From contig JACQPW010000045.1 of NCBI GenBank assembly GCA_016207285.1, positions 1 to 20,645 on the forward strand: a DNA stretch of 20,645 nt. The letters run 5' to 3'. This document shows positions 14,627 through 20,645 of the stretch, one piece after another. The notes under the pieces are model-generated. The model was not told the origin of the DNA. It was given only the letters and a program-made list of their open reading frames with translations, and made no database searches. Made by a program: the position numbers and the translations under genes. Each line of letters begins with the position of its first letter. Position 1 is the stretch's first letter. The DNA comes from Candidatus Kerfeldbacteria bacterium (lineage in GTDB: Bacteria; Patescibacteriota; Patescibacteriia; UBA9570).

Positions 14627-14638
14627 GTGTTCTATACT
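14610..14638 (+). promoter_or_regulatory. Promoter for the membrane protein at 14647, leaderless
   Basis: TAGACG at 14610-14615, a 17-base spacer, then TATACT at 14633-14638. The ATG at 14647 is 8 bases past the -10, so the message should begin at or next to the start codon. Confidence 0.6.
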
Positions 14639-14646
14639 AACACGGT

Positions 14647-15138
14647 ATGGCAATTGGAGATAATACAAAATATGGCCGAATCTTGGCCGAATGGACCGTT
14701 CCAGAATACATTCAGTATAAGCGCACTCTTGGTTGGATGATTGTGATGGGTGGCTTAGCGACAGTCTTTTTGATTCATGCCTTGGCTACGCGCAATTTTT
14801 TGTTTGCAATCATTATTATCATTGTGGCAGCAATTGTGTATCTGCATGAGCGCCGCCAACCAGAACAGTTGGAATTCCTCATTGTAGAGGGTGGCATCGT
14901 GTTGGGAGAACACTATTACCCATACAAAGAGCTGACTGGTTTTTGGATTATCTATGAACCACCGGTCAAATTGCTCTATTTTGGTGTGAACCAGACAATG
15001 CGTAAAGAACTGCCTGTTCATCTAGAAAATCAGAATCCATTAGCGATCCGACGCATTCTACTGCAATATATTGAGGAGGACTTTGAGAAAGAAGACGAGT
15101 CAACCGAAGAAGCCCTTGCCCGCTTGATGCGTCTGTAG
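14647..15138 (+). CDS. Two-helix membrane protein with C-terminal PH-like domain, unknown function
   Basis: A 163-residue protein. A short N-terminus with a WTVPEYIQYKRTLGW motif is followed by two membrane helices (about 28-46 and 50-66) and a soluble, mostly beta domain (about 72-140). Its FLIVEGGIVLGEHYYPYKELTGFWIIYEP pattern, with strand, turn, strand and Tyr-Pro-Tyr-Lys-Glu-Leu, resembles the bacterial PH-like domains found in small membrane proteins. An acidic helical tail ends it. I have seen this layout in Patescibacteria, but no function is established that I can name. It starts with a leaderless-type promoter and ends 19 bases before tRNA-Arg, which may be processed from the same transcript. 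Confidence 0.8.
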   Translation: MAIGDNTKYGRILAEWTVPEYIQYKRTLGWMIVMGGLATVFLIHALATRNFLFAIIIIIVAAIVYLHERRQPEQLEFLIVEGGIVLGEHYYPYKELTGFWIIYEPPVKLLYFGVNQTMRKELPVHLENQNPLAIRRILLQYIEEDFEKEDESTEEALARLMRL

Positions 15139-15157
15139 TAAGCTATTTTAGCTTTAA

Positions 15158-15230
15158 GCCCTCGTAGCTCAGTGGATAGAGCGTTCGGTTGCGGTCCGAA
15201 AGGTCACAGGTCCGATTCCTGTCGAGGGCA
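15158..15230 (+). tRNA. tRNA-Arg (anticodon GCG)
   Basis: A 73-base tRNA. The acceptor stem GCCCTCG/CGAGGGC is perfect, the D arm is GCTC-AGTGGATA-GAGC, the anticodon stem TTCGG/CCGAA encloses loop TTGCGGT (anticodon GCG), and the T arm is ACAGG-TCCGATT-CCTGT. The discriminator is A with no encoded CCA. It would read CGC and CGU. Most bacteria use ACG, edited to ICG by TadA, for this codon box. The gene lies antisense to the end of comF. Confidence 0.95.
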
Positions 15231-15819
15231 CATTCAATGCAATCACAGCCACAGTAACACTGGCTATACCAGCCGCGTGCAGCGCTGCGGTACAGGCAGC
15301 TGTTGTGGCGCCAGTTGATAACACATCATCAATCAATAAAATTCGCTTGCCTTGGATGAGTACTTGGTACTGTTTCGGTACCACAAAGACATGATCTAAA
15401 TTGTGTAGTCGATCTTGCCGATTTAAAGTAGCCTGGCGAGCAGTGTGGCGACGCTTATGCAAAGCTGGTAACCAGGGTTTAGGGAATTGCTGCGCCAAGA
15501 TAGCGGCTTGGTTATAGCCGCGTTCCAAACGGCGACGCCAATGCAACGGTACCGGCACGACCAGGTCATAACTATCTAGTGGTATCTGCTGAGCTAAGTA
15601 TCGACCCAGCTCAACGGCGATACCGCGCTGGCCTTGGTACTTCATTAAATGAATGGCCCGTTTTAAGACGGCCTGGTCATAGGTACCTAAAGCGTTAGAG
15701 CAGGGGATAAGGCTAGCTACACAATCACTACATAACCAAGCATCGTAGGCCTGACAACCAACACAACGCAGCGGGAATAAAATACCAAACAACCATCCAA
15801 ATACGGGTAGTGTAAACAT
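15169..15819 (-). CDS. comF: ComF-family phosphoribosyltransferase
   Basis: A 216-residue protein counted from the ATG at 15819. An in-frame ATG at 15849 would add 10 residues, but ComF proteins normally begin shortly before the LFPLRCVGC motif, and a hairpin sits between the two ATGs. A four-Cys zinc site (RCVGC, then WLCSDC) is followed by a helical stretch, VVPVPLHWRRRLERGYNQA and the PRPP-binding loop RILLIDDVLSTGAT. ComF is required for DNA uptake in naturally competent bacteria, where it acts in the cytoplasm after import; its chemistry is unclear. The last 20 codons and the TGA stop are read through the antisense strand of tRNA-Arg, so the C-terminal tail is probably not functional. 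It follows clpC. Confidence 0.9.
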   Translation of the reverse strand: MFTLPVFGWLFGILFPLRCVGCQAYDAWLCSDCVASLIPCSNALGTYDQAVLKRAIHLMKYQGQRGIAVELGRYLAQQIPLDSYDLVVPVPLHWRRRLERGYNQAAILAQQFPKPWLPALHKRRHTARQATLNRQDRLHNLDHVFVVPKQYQVLIQGKRILLIDDVLSTGATTAACTAALHAAGIASVTVAVIALNVPSTGIGPVTFRTATERSIH

Positions 15820-15843
15820 AAAAGCGCCCCCACTAGAGACGCT
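15820..15843 (-). terminator. Hairpin with short T run between clpC and comF
   Basis: On the - strand AGCGTCTC and GGGGCGCT form an 8-base stem with two G-U pairs around a 5-base loop, then TTTT, directly before the comF ATG. The pairing works only on the - strand, which favours a real RNA structure. It could attenuate clpC read-through. The T run is short, so confidence is modest. Confidence 0.4.
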
Positions 15844-15861
15844 CTTCATGTGTATAGTACC

Positions 15862-18378
15862 CTATTTTGCTTTAACCGTCAACACAATTTCACCCTTACG
15901 GAAACCAAGTGCCACGGTATCACCAGGTACTACCTTATCTGCTAACAGCAGCTCGGCTAAACGGTTTTCAATTTTTTCCTGAATCGTCCGGCGAATAGCG
16001 CGCGCTCCTTCTTGTGGCGTATAACCCACGTCCGCCATATGACCCACCAGTTGCTTGGTGTAGGTGAGGGTAAGGCTTTTTTCTTTGGCGCGTTGCACGA
16101 GATCCTGCATTTGTAACTGTACAATTTTGATAATGGCAGTTCGTTCCAACGGTTTGAAGACAACAACCTTATCAATCCGGTTCAAAAATTCTGGACGAAA
16201 CTGACGTTGTAACTCTTGCAAGACTTGATCTTTCACTTGTTCATACTGTGGCACTGTTTTGTTGGTATGATTACTAGAGAAGCCCAAGGCAGCCTGTTCT
16301 TGAAATTGGCGCAAACCAACATTAGAAGTCATGATGATCACGGTATTTTGAAAATTCACTTTTTTACCGGACGAATCAGTTAAGTGACCTTCATCCAAAA
16401 TCTGCAGCAACAAGTTGAAGATATCCTTATGGGCTTTTTCAATCTCATCGAACAAAATTAAGCTGTAGGGTCGGTGACGCACTTGGTCAGTTAGTTTTGA
16501 TCCATCCTTATAACCCACGTAGCCCGCTGGAGCGCCGATTAGTTTAGAAGCAGTAAAGGCTTCCGCGAATTCAGACATATCAATCCGGATGATGTTTTTC
16601 TCACTGCCAAACATAGTTTTGGCTAAGGTTTTGGCCAGTTCCGTTTTACCAACTCCAGATGGGCCAAGAAACATGAATGACCCAATGGGTCGGGTACCTT
16701 GCGTTAAGCCAGCTCGAGAGCGACGAATAAAATCCGATACCGCTTGGGTAGCCTCATCTTGGCCAATGACATGTTCATTCAGAATCTCCTTCAACATGAG
16801 TAAGTGTTTTTTCTCTGGTGCCAATAGTTCTTGCACGGGAATTTTGGTGATACGGGCAATAACGGCTGCAATATCTTCTGCGGTCAACGTGCCTAGATTT
16901 TTTTCGGCCTGTTTAGCAACCCGTTGTTCTAACTGTTGCAGTTGGGTACGTAAATCTTTCTCCTGCTTTTTGTACCCGATGGCTTCCTCAAATTTTTCTT
17001 CACGCACTAGGGCGAGTTTCTGTTTTTGGACACCTTTCAATTTGGTCACCAAGTCATGTACCGCTTCATCCAGCGGATTAGCCGGTCGGCGGATACGGTA
17101 ACGGGCCGCCGCTTCGTCAATCAAATCGATGGCTTTATCCGGTAAAAATTTATCTTGAATATAGCGCACGGATAATTTCACCGCCGCCTCAATGGCTTCT
17201 GTTGAGATGGTGGCATGATGAAATTGTTCGTAATTACTTTTGATGCCTTGCAATACAGCAATGGCATCCTCCATGCTTGGTTCTTCGACAATAATCGGTT
17301 GAAAGCGCCGTTCTAGGGCAGCATCGGACTCAATATGTTTTTGGTATTCATGCAAAGTGGTAGCGCCAATGCAGCGGATTTCGCCGCGCGCTAAACCGGG
17401 TTTCAAAATATTCGCTGCATCCATAGCATTGCCGCCGGTACCGCCAGCGCCAATGAGTGTATGGATCTCATCGATAAATAAGATAATATCCGGGTTGTCT
17501 TTCAGTTCATCGGTGATCTGTTTGAACCTGGCTTCAAACTCTCCGCGATACATCGTGCCAGCCACCACCAAACCTAAATCTAGTCGATAAATTCTTTTAC
17601 CTAATAACACGCTCGGTACTTGGCGTTGTAGAATGCGTTTGGCCAACCCCTCGACAATGGCAGTTTTACCAACGCCCGGTTCACCTAACAGCACTGGATT
17701 ATTCTTAGTGCGACGCGATAAGATATGAATGAGGCGGTCGATTTCTTCACTGCGTCCAATCACGGGATCAATCGTTTTTTGGATGGAAGCTTCGGTTAAA
17801 TTAGTACTAAAAAAATCTAAGGCTGGAGTGGCAGAAGTAGGGTCATCGGTTTTTTGTTGGTCAGTTTGCTTTAATTGTTCCACTTCTGTTAACTCTTCTC
17901 TAAATAAAGCGGTTAAGTCGGGGAAGCGGGAAGTGCTCTTTAAGACGTTCAAGGTCTGTTTGCGCACTTGGGCTAAGTTCAGTTTTTGATTCGTGTAGAT
18001 TTGCTCCAGTTGGCGATCTGGCAATTCTACCAAGCTGAGCAATAAATGTTCCGTGCCGATATACTTATGTTGATGTTCAAAGGCTACCACAGCAGCATGC
18101 TCTAGCACTCGTACCGCCTCCGGTGATAATTGTGGCAGCGTATAACCACGCTGATTGGCGGGCCATTGAATTTGATCAACCCAAGGTTGTAAGACATCCG
18201 TGGTGACGGCGTGCTTAAGCAAAATTTCATTAGCCACGCTGCCGGTTTGTTCAGACAAACTTAATAGCAAGTGTAAAGGGAGTACCTTAGGGTGTTTTAA
18301 GCGAATCGATAAATTAATCGCTCGTACCAAGGTACTCTTCAAGTTGGTCGTAAATTTATTCAGGATATCAAGCGCCAT
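15862..18378 (-). CDS. clpC: ATP-dependent Clp protease ATP-binding subunit ClpC
   Basis: An 838-residue AAA+ unfoldase of normal length. It has Clp-N repeats (about 1-150), a first ATPase domain with GEPGVGKTA (Walker A near 231) and ILFIDEIHTLIGAG, and a middle coiled segment with a UVR-like stretch around REEKFEEAIGYKKQEKDL (marking ClpC rather than ClpA). A second ATPase domain has GPSGVGKTELAKTLA (near 571) and LILFDEIEKAH, and a C-terminal ClpB-D2-type domain follows (about 755-838). It unfolds proteins for ClpP; no clpP is in the window. The start overlaps the preceding membrane protein by 11 bases, so the two are probably co-translated. Linked here to lemA and htpX, it suits a protein quality-control operon. 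Confidence 0.97.
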   Translation of the reverse strand: MALDILNKFTTNLKSTLVRAINLSIRLKHPKVLPLHLLLSLSEQTGSVANEILLKHAVTTDVLQPWVDQIQWPANQRGYTLPQLSPEAVRVLEHAAVVAFEHQHKYIGTEHLLLSLVELPDRQLEQIYTNQKLNLAQVRKQTLNVLKSTSRFPDLTALFREELTEVEQLKQTDQQKTDDPTSATPALDFFSTNLTEASIQKTIDPVIGRSEEIDRLIHILSRRTKNNPVLLGEPGVGKTAIVEGLAKRILQRQVPSVLLGKRIYRLDLGLVVAGTMYRGEFEARFKQITDELKDNPDIILFIDEIHTLIGAGGTGGNAMDAANILKPGLARGEIRCIGATTLHEYQKHIESDAALERRFQPIIVEEPSMEDAIAVLQGIKSNYEQFHHATISTEAIEAAVKLSVRYIQDKFLPDKAIDLIDEAAARYRIRRPANPLDEAVHDLVTKLKGVQKQKLALVREEKFEEAIGYKKQEKDLRTQLQQLEQRVAKQAEKNLGTLTAEDIAAVIARITKIPVQELLAPEKKHLLMLKEILNEHVIGQDEATQAVSDFIRRSRAGLTQGTRPIGSFMFLGPSGVGKTELAKTLAKTMFGSEKNIIRIDMSEFAEAFTASKLIGAPAGYVGYKDGSKLTDQVRHRPYSLILFDEIEKAHKDIFNLLLQILDEGHLTDSSGKKVNFQNTVIIMTSNVGLRQFQEQAALGFSSNHTNKTVPQYEQVKDQVLQELQRQFRPEFLNRIDKVVVFKPLERTAIIKIVQLQMQDLVQRAKEKSLTLTYTKQLVGHMADVGYTPQEGARAIRRTIQEKIENRLAELLLADKVVPGDTVALGFRKGEIVLTVKAK

Positions 18379-19171
18379 CGACCTCGCTCGTTAACCCTTT
18401 ATACAAGTAATAATTGTAGACCGTCAGTAGAATGCTACCCACTAAATAGGCTAAGGCTCCACCAAAGAACGGTATAAATTGCAGGACAAAACTAATGACA
18501 ATAATAATCATGGCTAGCAGCAAGAATCGCACCATCACTGTGCCAAAATGATGCCAGACCAAACTGACACTGCGCTGAGTGGCTTGCCAAGCAGTTAGTT
18601 TTTGGTCAATTAGGAAGTACGGAGCAAACATCAGTGATACCATCAGGATAATCAAAGCGATATCAGGAATAATGCTCACCAGGTAGTTTTCCCAGGTCGC
18701 AATCATGGCCGTGTCAATGAACCCGACCAGCGTAATGATGATAGTAATGATTAAAAATACGGCAACTTCTAACACCACCGCTGCAGCAATCACCATGATA
18801 GCCAAGACAAAGTAAGACCAAAAGTATTTGGCAGCTTTAGGAAACAGTTCGAGCAATTTAATTTTGTCTTGCTCAATGGTCACGAGCGGTCCTGCTACCC
18901 ACCCCATAATATTGATGGCTAGTACTAGTACCGCCGTCATCACCAACGTATACGTCACTGGGCTAGAGGCGGAAAAAAGAGCGGTCAATTCTGGCACTGT
19001 GCTAATACTTTGCAGTTGGCTGACGACAGCACCAACGGTTAACCAAACTACAGCATACGATAAGAACAGTGGTACGGCATTGGCCACTAACAAGATGAGA
19101 AAGTGTTTGACAATAAAACTAGCCGTATTGTGGAACAGTTCTGTTAGACGAAGGGTCGGATGTGTAGTCAT
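18368..19171 (-). CDS. Polytopic membrane protein of unknown function
   Basis: A 267-residue, very hydrophobic protein with about six membrane helices: near 20-45, 65-90, 115-140, 140-165, 170-195 and 210-255. A polar segment, FLIDQKLTAWQATQRSVSLV, sits before the last pair, as in the DUF975/YciC-like and glycerophosphodiesterase-membrane-domain families of small membrane proteins. The family call is tentative. Nothing catalytic is visible. It starts 10 bases after htpX and overlaps the clpC start by 11 bases, so it belongs to the same operon. A link to membrane protein quality control is suggested by this context only. Confidence 0.85.
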   Translation of the reverse strand: MTTHPTLRLTELFHNTASFIVKHFLILLVANAVPLFLSYAVVWLTVGAVVSQLQSISTVPELTALFSASSPVTYTLVMTAVLVLAINIMGWVAGPLVTIEQDKIKLLELFPKAAKYFWSYFVLAIMVIAAAVVLEVAVFLIITIIITLVGFIDTAMIATWENYLVSIIPDIALIILMVSLMFAPYFLIDQKLTAWQATQRSVSLVWHHFGTVMVRFLLLAMIIIVISFVLQFIPFFGGALAYLVGSILLTVYNYYLYKGLTSEVDGA

Positions 19172-19181
19172 AAAAATTTAA

Positions 19182-20078
19182 TTAAGCGATTGAACGTAAA
19201 GCTGAAACCCGATCCGCTACGGGTGGGTGAGTGGAAAACCAGTGGCTCCAGCGGCGGCGGCTGTGGCTACCAAACGGGTTGGAAATAAACAAGTGAGCCG
19301 TAGCTGCATTGGCTCGGGCTAATGGTGTAGCTACGCCATCAATTTTCTCCAAGGCACGGGCTAACCCTTCTGGATAGCGGGTCAGTAAGGCACCGGAGGC
19401 ATCCGCCAAAAATTCACGTTTTCTGGAAATAGCCAATTGAATGACCTTAGAAATCAACGGAGAAAAAATGAGCAGGACAAATCCAATCACCGCCAGACCG
19501 AGACCGAGTTGGTTGTTGCGACTCCGGCCGTGTCCACCAAAGCTACCAACGCGTAGAAAAATTTGTGCCATTAAGCTGACGACGCCTACGCAGATGATGA
19601 CCACGGTCATCAGACGTGTATCAAAATTTTTGATATGGGATAACTCATGCGCCACGACGCCTTCCAGTTCTTCATTCTTTAGGAGCTGTAGAATACCAGT
19701 CGTAAAAGCCACTGAGGCATGTTGTGGATCACGTCCGGTGGCAAACGCATTCGGCGCAGCATCCTGAATCAGGTACACTTTTGGCATTGGTAAGCCGGCT
19801 GTAATCGCGACATTTTCAACCATTCGATACAGGTAGGCATTATCTTCTAGTTTGATTGGTCCCTTGGCTCCACTGGTCAGTAGGGCTACTTTATCGCCCC
19901 CATAGTAGCTAAACAGCGCCATCCCGGTTGAGATGACCACCGACAAGATCACACCACCTGGCCCCACATCATAGCTATACGACAGCACCAAACCAAGTGC
20001 GATGACAAAGGAGAAAAACAACCCCACGAGTAGGCTGCTTTTCCATTTGTTCGCACTAATTTGGCTGTAGGCAGTCAT
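19182..20078 (-). CDS. htpX: HtpX-family membrane zinc protease
   Basis: A 298-residue protein of normal length. Two membrane helices at the N-terminus (about 15-32 and 38-55) precede a cytoplasmic protease domain with VVAHELSHIKN (HExxH zinc site near 142-146). Further helices at about 155-175 and 190-215 are followed by SRKREFLADASGALLTRYPEGL, which supplies the third zinc ligand (Glu in EFLAD). HtpX cleaves misfolded membrane proteins and is usually stress-induced. It starts 5 bases after lemA, a pairing common in bacteria. No promoter is visible between them, so it is transcribed with lemA. Confidence 0.96.
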   Translation of the reverse strand: MTAYSQISANKWKSSLLVGLFFSFVIALGLVLSYSYDVGPGGVILSVVISTGMALFSYYGGDKVALLTSGAKGPIKLEDNAYLYRMVENVAITAGLPMPKVYLIQDAAPNAFATGRDPQHASVAFTTGILQLLKNEELEGVVAHELSHIKNFDTRLMTVVIICVGVVSLMAQIFLRVGSFGGHGRSRNNQLGLGLAVIGFVLLIFSPLISKVIQLAISRKREFLADASGALLTRYPEGLARALEKIDGVATPLARANAATAHLFISNPFGSHSRRRWSHWFSTHPPVADRVSALRSIA

Positions 20079-20083
20079 TGGTT

Positions 20084-20644
20084 TTAGAATTTCACCTGAA
20101 CATTTTCACGTTCCTTAGCATCTTCAATTTCAAAGAATTCACGGGCTTTAAAGCCAAGCATACTGGCAATCATATTCGCTGGAAACACTTGCATCTTGGT
20201 GTTGAAATCGCGCACCACACCGTTGTAAAACCGACGAGCCGCTTGAATTTTATCTTCCGTATCGGCTAGCTGATCCATCAGTTGCATCATGGTTTGATTG
20301 GCTTTCAAATCTGGATAAGCTTCAAAGGCAACCCGTAAGTTACCGAGCAAACCACCTAACACACCTTCTGCTTTAGCTAACCCAGCTGTATCACCACTGG
20401 CTTGAGCAGACATAGCGGTACTGCGCGCCTTAGTGATATTTTCCAACAGACTTTTTTCATGCGTCATGTAACCTTTAACGCTTTCCAACAGGTTTGGAAT
20501 TAAATCATGGCGACGTTTCAGTTGGACGTCGATGTCTGACCAACCTTCATCCACCTGATTACGTAACTTAATTAAACCGTTATATACCAGCACCGCCCAC
20601 AGGGCGACGATGACGATGAGGCCGATCAGGCCGAAAATGATGAA
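20084..20644 (-). CDS. lemA: LemA family protein, 5' end beyond the window
   Basis: The frame stays open to the right edge of the window, so the start is not seen; a GTG at 20593 is internal because the preceding codons give the hydrophobic helix FIIFGLIGLIVIVALWAVLV expected at a LemA N-terminus. About 186 residues are visible. The conserved features are VDEGWSDIDVQLKRRHDLIPNLL, LGNLRVAFEAYPDLKAN, and RRFYNGVVRDFNTKMQVFP near the C-terminus. LemA proteins have one N-terminal membrane helix and a long four-helix-type domain; their biochemical role is unknown, but they are often paired with HtpX. This is the first visible gene of the - strand operon. Confidence 0.95.
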   Translation of the reverse strand, partial: FIIFGLIGLIVIVALWAVLVYNGLIKLRNQVDEGWSDIDVQLKRRHDLIPNLLESVKGYMTHEKSLLENITKARSTAMSAQASGDTAGLAKAEGVLGGLLGNLRVAFEAYPDLKANQTMMQLMDQLADTEDKIQAARRFYNGVVRDFNTKMQVFPANMIASMLGFKAREFFEIEDAKERENVQVKF

Positions 20645-20645
20645 C

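Noticed and set aside
15139..15157. AAGCTA-TTT-TAGCTT hairpin between the membrane protein and tRNA-Arg as a terminator.
   Set aside because: The stem is short and AT-rich without a T run, and a terminator here would leave tRNA-Arg with no good promoter; a processing structure or chance is as likely.
11499..15171. Possible alternative genetic code (TGA as glycine) because of the Patescibacteria-like gene content.
   Set aside because: TGA is the natural stop of several genes here (the 453-aa and 116-aa genes, the Fn3 gene, comF), at positions matching family or operon ends.
1..20645. CRISPR arrays, insertion sequences, integrases or toxin-antitoxin pairs.
   Set aside because: No regularly spaced repeats, transposase or integrase motifs, or small paired genes were seen on either strand.

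Overview
This window looks like a chromosomal segment from a small-genome bacterium of the candidate phyla radiation (Patescibacteria). The lineage call is an inference. It rests on a PrgI / split VirB4 / two-helix pilin cluster of the kind seen in those genomes, several genes whose -10 box lies 6-8 bases before the ATG (leaderless mRNAs), few Shine-Dalgarno sequences, and a tRNA-Arg with anticodon GCG. TGA is used as a stop in several genes, so the code is the normal bacterial one and not the TGA-Gly code of Gracilibacteria/Absconditabacteria.

Region 1 (2-9514, + strand) is a type IV secretion-like, cell-surface locus. In order it holds: an unknown soluble protein cut by the window edge; a PrgI/VirB3-like membrane protein; a VirB4-type ATPase encoded as two adjacent proteins (N-terminal domain, then motor); a membrane-anchored protein with a Thr-rich linker and a possible NTF2/VirB8-like domain; a VirB2-like two-helix pilin module fused to a Cys-rich ectodomain; a membrane-anchored beta-propeller; a DsbA-fold protein lacking the CxxC and cis-Pro; and a second, almost identical pilin module fused to an M15 (VanY-type) zinc peptidase. 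The peptidase fusion is the most interesting item: a peptidoglycan-cutting enzyme attached to the pilin-like membrane piece of a secretion machine.

Region 2 (9515-13207, - strand) is a three-gene operon: a 116-aa helical protein, a 453-aa protein with a Pro/Gly/Ala-rich middle and a three-helix membrane C-terminus, and the RecG helicase. It is led by a perfect extended -10 promoter placed for leaderless translation. RecG and the peptidase gene converge with no base between their stop codons.

Region 3 (13208-15230) holds a secreted Ig-like/fibronectin III protein (+), two tRNA-Ser genes (-), a two-helix membrane protein (+) and tRNA-Arg (+), with divergent promoters between them.

Region 4 (15169-20645, - strand) reads lemA (cut by the window edge) - htpX - a polytopic membrane protein - clpC - comF. 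It looks like a membrane and protein quality-control operon followed by a competence-type phosphoribosyltransferase whose last codons run antisense through tRNA-Arg.

Three palindromic elements are present: one in frame inside the first gene, one in the largest gene-free gap of the secretion locus (4988-5072), and one abutting the 3' end of tRNA-Ser(TGA). No insertion sequence, CRISPR array, rRNA or replication origin was seen.
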